A DNA stretch of 64,000 bases, from positions 62,001 to 126,000 of the forward strand of contig CAVXZL010000011.1 in NCBI GenBank assembly GCA_963766345.1, given 5' to 3'. This document shows positions 32,576-41,736 of this stretch, piece by piece. Every line of letters begins with the position of its first letter. Position 1 is the first letter of the stretch. Origin of the DNA: DASVFB01 sp963766345 (lineage in GTDB: Bacteria > Actinomycetota > Thermoleophilia > Gaiellales > Gaiellaceae). The notes beneath the pieces are model-generated. The model worked only from the letters and a program-made list of their open reading frames with translations. It made no database searches and was not told the DNA's origin. A program made the position numbers and the translations under genes.

Positions 32576-33826
32576 ATGAGCTCCGGGCGGCGCAGGGTCG
32601 TGGTCACAGGGCTGGGCATGGTGAGCCCGCTCGGGAACACCGTCGACGACTCTTGGCAGGCGCTGATTGCGGGCGAGTCGGGCGCAGGGCCGATCACGCG
32701 CTTCGACACGAGTGACTTCCCGGTGAGCTTCGCGTGCGAGGTGAAGGAGCTCGACGTCGGCAAGTACATCGAGGCGAAGGCTGCGCGCCGCATGGATCGC
32801 TGCACGCATCTCGCGCTCGCAGCGGCGCGTCAGGCCGAGGCCGATTCCGGGCTCGACGTCCGCGCAGTGGGCGAGCGCGCCGGCGTCGCGGTGGGCACGG
32901 CGATGGGCGGCGTCGAGTCGTTCGAGCAGTCCGTCGAGCAGCTGGACGCGCGTGGCGCCTCGCGGTTCAACCCCTTCCGGATCGTGCAGATCATCCCGAA
33001 CCTCTCCGCCGGCTGGGTCTCGATCGCGCTCGGCACGCGTGGTCCGCTGCTGACGGAGTCGACCGCGTGCGCCGCGTCGAACATGGCGATCGGCGACGCA
33101 TTGGACGCGATTCGGCTCGGTCGCGCAGACGTGATGTTCGTCGGCGGAACCGAGGCGCCCGTCACGAAGCTCGGCACCGCCGGCTTCGCCGCGATGCGTG
33201 CGACGTCGAGGCGGAACGACGATCCGAAGGCCGCGTCACGCCCGTTCGACGGCGAGCGCGACGGATTCGTGATGGGCGAAGCGTCGGCGATGATCGTGCT
33301 CGAGGAGCTCGAGCACGCGACCGCGCGCGGCGCGACGATCTACGCGGAGCTGATCGGCTACGGAGTCTCGTCCGACGCCAGCCATGTCTCGGATCCCGAC
33401 CCGACGGGCGAGAATCCCGCGCGCGCGATGCGGATGTCGTTCGCGGACGCAGGCATCGAGGCCGAGGACGTGGGCTACGTGAACGCGCACGGCACGTCGA
33501 CGCCCGCGGGCGACGCAGGAGAGACGCGGGTGCTGAAGCTCGCGCTCGGCGAGGACAAGGCCCACCGCACACCCGTGTCGTCCACGAAGGGCGCCACGGG
33601 CCACTCGCTCGGCGCGGCGGGCGCGGTGGAGGCGGTCTTCACGATCCTCGCGCTCAACCGCTCCGTCCTGCCGCCGACGATCAACCAGACGACGCCCGAT
33701 CCCGACTGCGACCTCGACTACATCCCGAACGAGGCGCGGGCCGAGCAGGTCGAGGTCGCGGTCTCGAACGCGTTCGGCTTCGGCGGGCACAACAGTTGCG
33801 TCGTCTTCCGCCGCTGGACCGACTAG
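32576..33826 (+). CDS. fabF: Beta-ketoacyl-[acyl-carrier-protein] synthase II
   Basis: FabF condenses malonyl-ACP with acyl-ACP in fatty-acid elongation. The 416-aa protein begins RRRVVVTGLGMVSPLGN and carries the Cys-His-His triad: TESTACAASNMAIGDA, NAHGTSTPAGD and KGATGHSLGAAGAVEA. It ends with SNAFGFGGHNSCVVF. ATG 32576 is chosen for the N-terminus and the -10 box just upstream. It stands alone rather than in a fab operon; fabI is 3 kb upstream. Confidence 0.95.
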   Translation: MSSGRRRVVVTGLGMVSPLGNTVDDSWQALIAGESGAGPITRFDTSDFPVSFACEVKELDVGKYIEAKAARRMDRCTHLALAAARQAEADSGLDVRAVGERAGVAVGTAMGGVESFEQSVEQLDARGASRFNPFRIVQIIPNLSAGWVSIALGTRGPLLTESTACAASNMAIGDALDAIRLGRADVMFVGGTEAPVTKLGTAGFAAMRATSRRNDDPKAASRPFDGERDGFVMGEASAMIVLEELEHATARGATIYAELIGYGVSSDASHVSDPDPTGENPARAMRMSFADAGIEAEDVGYVNAHGTSTPAGDAGETRVLKLALGEDKAHRTPVSSTKGATGHSLGAAGAVEAVFTILALNRSVLPPTINQTTPDPDCDLDYIPNEARAEQVEVAVSNAFGFGGHNSCVVFRRWTD

Positions 33827-33879
33827 CCGGTAGCCGCATCGCCGATCTCGTGCGTGGACTCCGGCAAGTCGGTGGAGCC

Positions 33880-33905
33880 GGGGCGGCGCGCGCCGGCGCC
33901 GCCCC
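33880..33905. terminator. GC-rich hairpin between convergent fabF and M1 peptidase
   Basis: GGGGCGGCGC (33880-33889), six-base loop, GCGCCGCCCC (33896-33905), followed by GTCTT on the plus strand. It sits in the 106-bp gap between two convergent genes and could serve both. Confidence 0.6.
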
Positions 33906-33932
33906 GTCTTCACGAGCTGAGCTAACGGGTCG

Positions 33933-36140
33933 TCAGCAGTGGAAGCCGCCCCCGTCGAGCCCGGGGCCGGTGATCTGCGGTCTGTTCGCTCCACCTCCGG
34001 GTGGATAGACGGTGTCCCACCATTGCGTGAAGAAATCGGTCAGCGCCGCTTTGCACGGCCCGGTCGCCGACGGCAGGAACGACCTGAACGCCGATTCGAG
34101 TTGCGCTTCGGTGATGCTCCCCTGGCGGTAGGTGTTCTGGATCTGCTGGAGCGCCGCCGCGAAGTTCGCGGGCCCGAGGATTCGGCGCAGCGCGATGTAG
34201 GCGATGCCCGGCCGGTTGTACGTCTTCGAGCCCGAGAAGAGCGTGTACGGGCGCGGATCGGACGGCGCGCCGGTCCACATCAGGTCGGAGCCTGCGTAGT
34301 ACTGGTTGAAGCTGTCGACGAGACTCTGTTCGAAAGCCGCGCTCGACCCACCCGCGGCGGCCTGGGCGTTCCGCGCGATGAAGAGGAACTCTCCGAGCGT
34401 CGCGAGCCCCTCTTTGAAGAACGTGAGGTTGTAGTTCGCCTCGGAGACGTTGTCGCCCCACCACTGGTGCATGTTCTCGTGGTGGAGCGTCTGCAGGTCG
34501 ATCGACGCGTTCGCGAACGTGATCTTGGTCTGCATCTCCTCTTCGAAGCCGGCCGCGGGGACGCCGATCACGACGCCGTCGGTCGTGAACGGATAAGCGC
34601 CGTTGAACGCGGTCTGGAACACGAGGACGTCTTCCTGCATGTCCATGATCGCCTTGTTCGCGGCCGCCTTGTTCTTCGGCACCGCGAGATCCTGCGCCTC
34701 GTAGTACTGGATGCCGCTCGGGGCGAGGCGCACGCTCAGGTCGTACGAGCCGATGCTGTTCTCGACGAGATAGGACGCGATTCCCTCCGGCGAGTGCCAG
34801 TGCCAGGTCGTCGACCCACCAGGGAAGCTCGCATCGGGAAGGTTCACGACCTGTGAGACGAGCTCGCCGTTGCCGATCGCCGTCTTGCCGAACGGAACCG
34901 TGTCGTAGAAGTCGTACGTCGGCTTCGCGCTCGGATGGTTGTTCAACGGCATCCAATCCTCGGTCGCGACCGGCTCCGTCGTGACGAAGCTGCCTGCGTC
35001 GTTCGGCTGGTCGACCCTGAACCAACCCTCGGTCGTGCCGTCGCCGTCGTTGTGCACGCCGGGCCTGCCCGTGTAGTCGACCTCGACGACGAAGCTCGCG
35101 CCGCTCGCGATGGGTGTCGACGGCGTGATGACGAGCTTGTTCGCCGGGCACTGCGTGCCGTCCAGGTCGAACTGCTTGTTCGGGTTCGACGTCAGCAGCT
35201 CGGGCGAGCAGGCGGGCGGGAACGGATTGTTCTCGGGCCCACCGACCGGGTTGAGCTCGCCGGCCTCGTGCGCCCGCGGGTCGGGATCGTTCTGGCCGTT
35301 CGGGTCGCCGGGATACGTCGGCTGGACGAAGGTGAAGCTCGCCGGCTGACCGTTCACGAGCACAGACCCGACGGTGAGGTTGGGGCCGTCCTTCGTGTTC
35401 GGCGACGTCCGTTCGAAGTCGAGGCTGAAGTCGGTCAGGCATTGCGTCGCCTGGTTGCCGAGCACGACGTGGGTTCCCGGGAGGAACAGGTTCGACGCGG
35501 TGTAGTAGTTCAGGAAGACGTCGGTGTGGACGCTCGTGTAGCCGCCGTTGCCGGTCTCCGGGTAGACGTGCGCGCCGAACGGCGACAGCGAATGCGCACC
35601 GGACGAGCACGCCGCGCTCGACGCACCCGCGGACGCGCGGGCGCGCTTGAGGGATTGCGATCCGATCTGGAGGTGCCGCTCCGCCGTCACACACCCGAGC
35701 GCGCCGCTTCGCCCGGCGCGCCGCACGCAAGCGACGAGTGCGTACGAGCCGTCGCGGAGAGCGCGCGGCAAACGGATGCGAAGGCCGAATGCGCCCGAAT
35801 CGTGTGCCGCGAGGCTGACCGGCGCACCGCCGACGGCGAGCGGCCTGCTGCCGACGCGGAGGAGATGAGCGACGACCCGGCCGCGCGCGGCGGCACTGCC
35901 CTCGTTCGCAATCGCTCCCCGGACCGCGTATGTGCGGCCCGCGCGTACGTGACTCGGTGCCGACGTGAGCTGCGAGATGACCAGCCGTGCGCCGGCGATG
36001 CTCGGCAGCTGCGCCAACAGCGACGCGCGTGGCGATCCGGATCCTGCAGGCTGCGGTGGACGGGCCTCGGCTCCGAGCGGCGCGAGCAGTGCAAGCAGCA
36101 GCGCCGCGCCGACGGGCGCCAGCATTCGCGAAGTCTTCAT
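33933..36140 (-). CDS. Secreted M1-family (gluzincin) metallopeptidase
   Basis: This 735-aa protein starts at ATG 36140 with GGGGGA upstream and a signal peptide (MLAPVGAALLLALLAPLGA). Residues about 45-160 look like a CARDB-type beta domain. The catalytic domain has the zinc motif HENMHQWWG (H554, E555, H558) followed after exactly 18 residues by the third ligand Glu577 (KEG), the M1 pattern HExxH-x18-E. The usual GxMEN exopeptidase motif is replaced by AAGFEEEMQT. It is likely an extracellular aminopeptidase-like enzyme. A good sigma-70-type promoter precedes it. Confidence 0.88.
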   Translation of the reverse strand: MKTSRMLAPVGAALLLALLAPLGAEARPPQPAGSGSPRASLLAQLPSIAGARLVISQLTSAPSHVRAGRTYAVRGAIANEGSAAARGRVVAHLLRVGSRPLAVGGAPVSLAAHDSGAFGLRIRLPRALRDGSYALVACVRRAGRSGALGCVTAERHLQIGSQSLKRARASAGASSAACSSGAHSLSPFGAHVYPETGNGGYTSVHTDVFLNYYTASNLFLPGTHVVLGNQATQCLTDFSLDFERTSPNTKDGPNLTVGSVLVNGQPASFTFVQPTYPGDPNGQNDPDPRAHEAGELNPVGGPENNPFPPACSPELLTSNPNKQFDLDGTQCPANKLVITPSTPIASGASFVVEVDYTGRPGVHNDGDGTTEGWFRVDQPNDAGSFVTTEPVATEDWMPLNNHPSAKPTYDFYDTVPFGKTAIGNGELVSQVVNLPDASFPGGSTTWHWHSPEGIASYLVENSIGSYDLSVRLAPSGIQYYEAQDLAVPKNKAAANKAIMDMQEDVLVFQTAFNGAYPFTTDGVVIGVPAAGFEEEMQTKITFANASIDLQTLHHENMHQWWGDNVSEANYNLTFFKEGLATLGEFLFIARNAQAAAGGSSAAFEQSLVDSFNQYYAGSDLMWTGAPSDPRPYTLFSGSKTYNRPGIAYIALRRILGPANFAAALQQIQNTYRQGSITEAQLESAFRSFLPSATGPCKAALTDFFTQWWDTVYPPGGGANRPQITGPGLDGGGFHC

Positions 36141-36168
36141 TGCAATCCCCCTTGTCGCGGTGCCGGGT

Positions 36169-36197
36169 GTTATCAGGGTTGGCGGCCTGCTTGTCAA
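36169..36197 (-). promoter_or_regulatory. Sigma-70-type promoter of the M1 peptidase gene
   Basis: On the minus strand TTGACA (36192-36197) is followed by a 17-bp spacer and GATAAC (36169-36174). This predicts a start near 36162 and a leader of about 20 nt carrying the GGGGGA ribosome site. It is the clearest consensus promoter in the window, and the divergent LuxR gene begins 21 bp from its -35 box. Confidence 0.7.
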
Positions 36198-36217
36198 GTT
36201 GCGACGCTTCTCGGCAG

Positions 36218-38935
36218 ATGACGACGGAGATCGTCGGCAGGGATGAGGAGCTCGCCTCCGTCCACGCCTTCATCGGCGCAGCGGAAGAGGGCGCAGCCGC
36301 GCTCGTCCTCGAGGGCGAGGCGGGAATCGGCAAGTCCACGCTCTGGCGCGCCGGCGTCGCGCATGCTCGTTCGCGAGGCATGCGCGTGCTCGTGTCGCGA
36401 CCGGCCGAAGCCGAGCGCGGTCTTGCTCACGTGGGGCTCGGCGATCTCTTCGAGGAAGCCGTCGACCTCCTGCCCGCTCTGGCAGCGCCGAGGCGGCGCG
36501 CGCTCGAGGTCGCGCTGCTCCTCCACGAGGCTTCGGACGAAAGCGTCGATCGCCGTTCGCTCGCCGTCGCGGTGCGCAACCTCCTCGAGCTTCTCGGCGA
36601 ACGCGACACGGTTCTCATCGCCGTGGACGACGTGCAGTGGCTCGACCCGTCGTCCTCCAGCGCACTCGCCTTTGCGCTGCGCAGGATGGATTCGGATCGA
36701 GTGCTCCTGCTGCTTGCGCGCCGGCTCGGCGATGAGGCGCAGACGTCCGGGATCGAGCGAGAGCTTGCCGCCGATCGCGTCCGGCGAGTGCCGGTCGGAC
36801 CGCTGAGCGCCGGCGCTCTCCACCGCTTCTTGCGCGACCGGCTCGGCACGTCCTTCGCGCGCCAGACGCTGCTTCGCATCCACGAGCGGTCGGGCGGCAA
36901 TCCGTTCTTCGCGCTCGAGCTTGCCCGCGTCCTCGACGCCGACGTCGACCCGCTCCAGCCGCTCCCTGTCCCCGAGACGCTCGAGGAGCTCGTCCGCGCG
37001 CGGATCGACGCACTCCCTGCAGCCACCCGCCGGGCGCTCGCGTTCGCCTCCGCGCTCGGCACGCCTTCGGAGTCTCTGCTCGGCCGGGCGGGCGTCGCGG
37101 TCGAGGCCCTCGAACCGGCCGTTGCCGCGCACGTCATCGAGCGCGAGAACGGCGCGATTCGCTTCACGCACCCGCTGCTCTCATCGGTTCTCTACCAGGC
37201 GCTCGGCGAAGAGCGGCGCAGCGTTCACGGACGTCTCGCCGGAGTCGTCGACGACCCGCTGCTGAGCGCCCGTCATCTCGCGCTCGCGACGGATGCGCCC
37301 GACGCCCGGGTCGCGCGGGTGCTCGACGACGCGTCGACGCTGGCGGCCGATCGCGGAGCGTCGGCCGTCGCGGCCGAGCTCGCCGAGCAGGCGGTCCGCC
37401 TGACACCGTCGGATAGTCGCGAGGAACGTCATCGCCGAGCGCTCGCTGCTGCGCGTGCACATCAGGCGGCCGGGGAGTGGACGCGAGCGCGCACGATCGC
37501 GACCGAGCTGTTGGCCGAGACGGGGATCGGCGCGGTGCGAGCCGACGTCCTCGTCCTTCTCGCGGACGTCGACAGGGAAGATCGTTCGATCGCCCTGCTC
37601 GAGGAGGCCCTGCGCGAAGCGTCGTCGCGCCCGGCGCTCCGGTCGGTCATTCACTGCCGCATCGCGTGGGCCGCACGATTCGAGGGAAGCTTCGACCACG
37701 CTCGCGCAGCCCTCGAGCTCGCCGACGAGATCGACGACGACGTGCTCCGTCGGCGCGCTCGAGCGGTGCAGGCGATCCTCGGCTGGTTCGTCGGCGAGTC
37801 CGAGGCGCCGGAGGATCTCCCGGCGATGGCACACGACTTCGCGGACGCCGTCGGCGGCGAGCAGTTGGTGCGCGAGGGGACACAGGCGGTCGTGAACACG
37901 CTCGCGCCTTCGTCGAAGAGGGACGAGGCTCGCACGCTGCTCGAGCGCGAGCACCGAGAGTGGAGCGAGAGGGACGAGCCGCGCTCAGCTCGGGCTCTCT
38001 GGGGCCTCGCCTGGGTCGAGCTCTTCGCGGGGCGCTGGGATCTCGCGGCCGCGCACGCCGGCCGCGCGCACGACATCTCGATCCAGTACGGGCTCGAGGT
38101 GCCGCAGGATCACCTTCCGATCGCCGTCATCGCCGTCCATCGCGGCGACCTCGGGCTCGCACGCGGGCATTCCGAACGGGCGCTCGGGCTCGCCCGCGCG
38201 CAGTCCGCGCATATCGGTCTGCCGCAGCACCACGCAGTCCTGGGGCTCGTCGCGCTCTGGAGCGGAGATCCGTCGAGTGCTGCACAGTGGCTCCAGGAGG
38301 CCGAACGGCTGGCGGCGGCGCTCTCATGGGGCGAGCCGAGCGTCCGCTGGTGGACAGCCGACCACGCCGAGCTCCTCCTGGAGCTGGGCCGCTCGGGCGA
38401 CGCCATCCGGCTCGTCGACGTCTGGGAAGCCGACGCGGCGCGGGTTGCGCGCGAGTGGGTGCTCGCCTCCGTCGCGCGATCGCGCGGGCTCATCGCCGCC
38501 GCCGACGGCGACGTCGCCCGGGCCAGCCTGCTCCTGCAGCAGGCGGTCGCGCAGCACGAAGCCGTCGGAGATCCCTACGGGCGGGCCCGCGCGCTGCTTG
38601 CGCTCGGCATCGTCCACCGACGCGCGCGGCAGAAGCGTGCGGCCCGCGACGCGATCCTCGCGGCGCTGGACGGCTTCGAGCGACTCGGGGCTCTGACCTG
38701 GATCGAGAAGGCGCGTCAGGAGCTCGGCCGCATCGGCGGGCGCAGTCGTGAGGAGGGACTCACTGCGGCCGAGCGTCGTGTCGCGGTTCTCGTCGCCGAA
38801 GGGCGCACCAATCGCGAGGTTGCGGCTGCCCTGTTCCTCGGCGAGCGGACGGTCGCGAGCCATTTGACGCACATCTACGCCAAGCTGGGCGTCCGCTCGC
38901 GCACCGAGCTCGCGCGCAAAGTTCAGACGTTCTGA
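36218..38935 (+). CDS. LuxR-family regulator with AAA/NACHT-like ATPase (LAL type)
   Basis: This 905-aa regulator has an N-terminal ATPase: EIVGRDEELA, Walker A LEGEAGIGKSTLWRAG, Walker B LIAVDDVQWLD, then RSGGNPFFALEL. A long helical TPR-like middle follows, then a C-terminal LuxR helix-turn-helix (LTAAERRVAVLVAEGRTNRE, ERTVASHLTHIYAKLGVRSR). This is the layout of large ATP-binding LuxR (LAL, MalT-like) activators, which bind an inducer through the middle region. It is divergent from the secreted peptidase gene, a plausible target. The ligand is unknown. Confidence 0.9.
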   Translation: MTTEIVGRDEELASVHAFIGAAEEGAAALVLEGEAGIGKSTLWRAGVAHARSRGMRVLVSRPAEAERGLAHVGLGDLFEEAVDLLPALAAPRRRALEVALLLHEASDESVDRRSLAVAVRNLLELLGERDTVLIAVDDVQWLDPSSSSALAFALRRMDSDRVLLLLARRLGDEAQTSGIERELAADRVRRVPVGPLSAGALHRFLRDRLGTSFARQTLLRIHERSGGNPFFALELARVLDADVDPLQPLPVPETLEELVRARIDALPAATRRALAFASALGTPSESLLGRAGVAVEALEPAVAAHVIERENGAIRFTHPLLSSVLYQALGEERRSVHGRLAGVVDDPLLSARHLALATDAPDARVARVLDDASTLAADRGASAVAAELAEQAVRLTPSDSREERHRRALAAARAHQAAGEWTRARTIATELLAETGIGAVRADVLVLLADVDREDRSIALLEEALREASSRPALRSVIHCRIAWAARFEGSFDHARAALELADEIDDDVLRRRARAVQAILGWFVGESEAPEDLPAMAHDFADAVGGEQLVREGTQAVVNTLAPSSKRDEARTLLEREHREWSERDEPRSARALWGLAWVELFAGRWDLAAAHAGRAHDISIQYGLEVPQDHLPIAVIAVHRGDLGLARGHSERALGLARAQSAHIGLPQHHAVLGLVALWSGDPSSAAQWLQEAERLAAALSWGEPSVRWWTADHAELLLELGRSGDAIRLVDVWEADAARVAREWVLASVARSRGLIAAADGDVARASLLLQQAVAQHEAVGDPYGRARALLALGIVHRRARQKRAARDAILAALDGFERLGALTWIEKARQELGRIGGRSREEGLTAAERRVAVLVAEGRTNREVAAALFLGERTVASHLTHIYAKLGVRSRTELARKVQTF

Positions 38936-38960
38936 CGTTTCCACCGCAAAGCCTCGGTCG

Positions 38961-38966
38961 TAGCGT
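38961..38966 (+). promoter_or_regulatory. -10 box of the DUF4242-haloperoxidase operon
   Basis: TAGCGT lies 6 nt before ATG 38973, the recurring leaderless spacing. Confidence 0.45.
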
Positions 38967-38972
38967 CGAGGC

Positions 38973-39245
38973 ATGCCGAGCTACCTCGTCGAGACGTACC
39001 TCGCGCGTGGCCAGGCGGGAGAGCGTGCAGCCCGCGAGCGACGCATCCGCTCGGTCGTCGAGGAGCTGACGCAGCAGAGCACACGCGTCCGCTTCGAACA
39101 TTCAATCTACGTTCCCGAGGAAGAGATCTGCTTCTTCGTCTTCGACGCGCCGTCGGGTCGCGAGGCCGCGCTTCTCGCGCATCGCTCCGGGCTCGAGCCG
39201 ATCCGCGTCGTCGAGGCCGTCTCGTCCTGGAAGGAGGAGAGATGA
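38973..39245 (+). CDS. DUF4242 (SCO4226-like) small protein
   Basis: This 90-aa protein begins MPSYLVETYLARGQ and has VRFEHSIYVPEEEICFFVF-type sequence and ends ARAGLEPI-like (HRSGLEPIRVVEAV), matching the DUF4242 ferredoxin-like-fold family, one member of which (SCO4226) binds nickel. It overlaps the haloperoxidase start by 4 bp (ATGA), so the two are translated together. The link between them has no known function. Confidence 0.72.
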   Translation: MPSYLVETYLARGQAGERAARERRIRSVVEELTQQSTRVRFEHSIYVPEEEICFFVFDAPSGREAALLAHRSGLEPIRVVEAVSSWKEER

Positions 39246-40546
39246 AGAAAAGGGCAGCTCAGCTCAAGACGCTGCTCGTGCTCGTGGGAGTCCTTCTCGT
39301 GGCGGCGACCGCTTCGTTTTCGGCCTCGGGGAAGCCGACCAAGCCCGCCCTGGTTCCGCCCGACGCGGTGCTGACCTGGAACACGTATACGGTCAACGCG
39401 GTTCGTTCGTCCGTGCCGACGAAGGTGCAGACCGACGGGATGGTCTACATGTCGTACGTGCAGGCGGCGGTATACGACGCCGTGACGAAGCTCGAGGGAC
39501 GGTACGAGCCGTATCACGACTTCGCGTTCGAGGGAGCGCCGGGGGCGTCGGTGCAGGCAGCGGTCGCTGCGGCGGCGCGGACGACTCTCGACAACTATCT
39601 GCCGGACCAGCAGCCGGTCGTCGATGCCGAGTACGCGACCTATCTGGCGACGTTGACGGGCGACGTCGCGGGCGGCGTCGCCGTGGGCGAGGCGGCGGCG
39701 CACGACCTGATCGCGTTCCGCGCCGGCGACGGCCTGAAGGCGGCGACCCCGAGTTACGGCGGGATCGGCCCGATCCTGCCCGGGCAGTGGCAGCTGCAGC
39801 CGGGCCAGTCGGTGCAGACGCCCTGGCTCGCGACGATGCGTCCGTTCCTGCTCGAGCGGGCGTCGCAGTTCCGAGCCGAGCCGCCACCCGCGCTCGACAG
39901 CCACAGATACGCCAAGGACCTGAACGAGACGGAGGCCTACGGCGCGTTGAACAGCACCGTCCGCACCCCGGAGCAGAAGGCGATCGCCTACTTCTGGGTC
40001 GGCAACAACATCAACCAGTACAACCAGACGATGCGCGACGTCGTCACGCAGCACGACATGGATCTCAGCGACGCGGCGCACCTCCTCGCGATGGGAGAGC
40101 TGGTCGCGACCGACGCGGGCATCGCCTGCTTCGACTCGAAGTTCTTCTACCAGTTCTGGCGGCCTATCACGGCGATCCGGAACGCCGACAAGGACGGCAA
40201 CCCCGACACGACCGCCGACCCGAGCTGGCAGGCCCTGTTGCCGGTGCCCGGGCACCCCGAGTATCCGTCGCAGCACGGCTGCTTCACCGCCGGCTTCACC
40301 GACGCGCTCGCGGCCGCGCTGCACACGAAGCACCTCGACGTCACGATGCCCGGCGGCGAGAACGGCAGCACCGTGCTCACGACGAGCCAGCACTTCGACA
40401 CGGTCGAGGACATGCAGAAGCAGATCGTCGACGCACGGGTCTGGCTCGGCTTCCACTACCGCAACTCCGTCGAGCAGGGCGTCAAGCTCGGCAACGACGT
40501 CGCCAAGTGGGAGCTGAAGAACTTCTTCCAGGAAGTCCACCGCTGA
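39242..40546 (+). CDS. Secreted vanadium-dependent haloperoxidase/PAP2-family phosphatase
   Basis: This 434-aa protein has a signal peptide (TLLVLVGVLLVAATASFSASG). The catalytic PAP2-like core carries HPEYPSQHGCFTAGFTDALA (the P-S-x-H motif with the catalytic acid-base His) and ARVWLGFHYRNSVEQG (the Arg and the vanadate/phosphate-binding His). Upstream, KFFYQFWRPITAIR has the Arg of the first motif. The length and the DAVTKLEGRYEPY block fit bacterial vanadium chloroperoxidase-like proteins. Whether it halogenates or is a phosphatase cannot be decided. A strong hairpin follows. Confidence 0.85.
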   Translation: MKKRAAQLKTLLVLVGVLLVAATASFSASGKPTKPALVPPDAVLTWNTYTVNAVRSSVPTKVQTDGMVYMSYVQAAVYDAVTKLEGRYEPYHDFAFEGAPGASVQAAVAAAARTTLDNYLPDQQPVVDAEYATYLATLTGDVAGGVAVGEAAAHDLIAFRAGDGLKAATPSYGGIGPILPGQWQLQPGQSVQTPWLATMRPFLLERASQFRAEPPPALDSHRYAKDLNETEAYGALNSTVRTPEQKAIAYFWVGNNINQYNQTMRDVVTQHDMDLSDAAHLLAMGELVATDAGIACFDSKFFYQFWRPITAIRNADKDGNPDTTADPSWQALLPVPGHPEYPSQHGCFTAGFTDALAAALHTKHLDVTMPGGENGSTVLTTSQHFDTVEDMQKQIVDARVWLGFHYRNSVEQGVKLGNDVAKWELKNFFQEVHR

Positions 40547-40561
40547 CCGACGCCCGGCGCA

Positions 40562-40589
40562 GCGAGTGGCCCTTCACCGGGCCGCTCGC
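40562..40589. terminator. Hairpin between convergent haloperoxidase and NHL genes
   Basis: GCGAGTGGCCC (40562-40572), loop TTCACC, GGGCCGCTCGC (40579-40589): an 11-bp stem with one G-T wobble, centred in the 54-bp gap between two convergent genes. Confidence 0.55.
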
Positions 40590-40600
40590 GCGGCCGGGCT

Positions 40601-41656
40601 TCAGCCGGTGGAAAGAGTCGCGACCGAGCCGTCCGGCGCGATGCGCCGGATCGTCCCGGACTCCGCCGTCTCGAGCACGAACACCGTCCCGTCCGCGCCG
40701 ACCTCGACGTCGTACGGATCGTTGAAGACGGGGCCGACGTCGCCGAGCCGCGTGCCCGTCGCGGTGTAGTGGCCGACGCGCTTCGTCCCTGCTTCGACGA
40801 CGTAGACGGAGCCGTCGGCGGCGACGTCGACGCCGCGCGGCTCGCCCGTGCGGAACAGCGTCGTCATCGCGTGCGTCTGCGGATCGATGCGCAGCACGGC
40901 TCCGTTGCCGGTGTCGCACACGAGCACGGCGCCGTCCGCTGCGACTGCGATGCCGTGCGGCCCGCTCAGTCCCGACGCGAGCCAGCCCGCGCCGAGCGCG
41001 AAGGCCTGCGCGGCCGTCGTGTAGAAGACGCCGCCGCTCGGCGCGAGCGCGATCGGGCCGACGTCGGTGCCTGCGTCGAGGACGGTGACGGGCGCAGCCG
41101 TACCGTCGATGCGCTGGAGCGAGCCGCCGTTGGAGAGGTAGATCGTCCCGCTCGCCGTCGAAGCGACCGCGTACGGCTTCGCGAGCCCCGACGCGATGGT
41201 CGTCACACGCCCTGTCGCCGGCTGCACACGGTCGAGGCGACCGGCGCCGTTCTCGACGACGAGCAGGGATCCGTCCGGCTGGAGGTCGATCGACGTCGGC
41301 CACGTGAAGGTCAGAGGCTTCGGTGCCGGCGAGCGCACCGTGATCGTCCCGAGCCTCGACGTCGAGCCGCCCGCCTTCGCGCTGAGCGTCCAGCGTCCCG
41401 CTGCCGGGAAGACGAGCCGCGCGCGGTAGGTGCCGCGGCCGCCCGTCGCTCGGACATTGAGCTCGCTTGGGCCTGCCGCTGACACGCGGACGACGCCGGC
41501 GAACGAGCGTGGACGGGCCGTCAGCGTCGCTGTCCACGCCCGGCCGGCGATGACGGAGGAGGCCTTCGCGGCCAGCGAGATGCGAACCGGCACCGCCGCG
41601 CCCGCCGCGCAGGCGGTCACGAGGAGGGCCGCACCCGCGATGACGAGCCTCGTCAT
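40601..41656 (-). CDS. NHL/Vgb-type beta-propeller lipoprotein
   Basis: This 351-aa protein starts MTRLVIAGAALLVTACAAGA with a lipobox-like VTAC, so it is probably lipid-anchored outside the cell. Residues 25-115 are Ig-like; the rest is a propeller with repeats such as PTSIDLQPDGSLLVVENG, PHGIAVAADGAVLVCDTGNG and PRGVDVAADGSVYVVEAG. It resembles NHL-repeat or Vgb-like proteins, which often act as sugar or lactone hydrolases or binding scaffolds; no catalytic residues can be assigned. It is related in design to the larger propeller at 29940. Confidence 0.75.
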   Translation of the reverse strand: MTRLVIAGAALLVTACAAGAAVPVRISLAAKASSVIAGRAWTATLTARPRSFAGVVRVSAAGPSELNVRATGGRGTYRARLVFPAAGRWTLSAKAGGSTSRLGTITVRSPAPKPLTFTWPTSIDLQPDGSLLVVENGAGRLDRVQPATGRVTTIASGLAKPYAVASTASGTIYLSNGGSLQRIDGTAAPVTVLDAGTDVGPIALAPSGGVFYTTAAQAFALGAGWLASGLSGPHGIAVAADGAVLVCDTGNGAVLRIDPQTHAMTTLFRTGEPRGVDVAADGSVYVVEAGTKRVGHYTATGTRLGDVGPVFNDPYDVEVGADGTVFVLETAESGTIRRIAPDGSVATLSTG

Positions 41657-41706
41657 GACGATTGCGACGCCGGCGCCGCGCCGATGTTGGCAGAGGTTCT
41701 TTCCAT

Positions 41707-41731
41707 CCGGGGCGGCCCGAGGGCCGCCCGG
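41707..41731 (-). terminator. GC hairpin downstream of the DUF2269 gene
   Basis: CCGGGGCGGCCC and GGGCCGCCCGG (41707-41731) form a long stem with a one-base bulge, starting 6 bp beyond the stop of the minus-strand gene. There is no T tract. Confidence 0.45.
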
Positions 41732-41736
41732 ACGGC

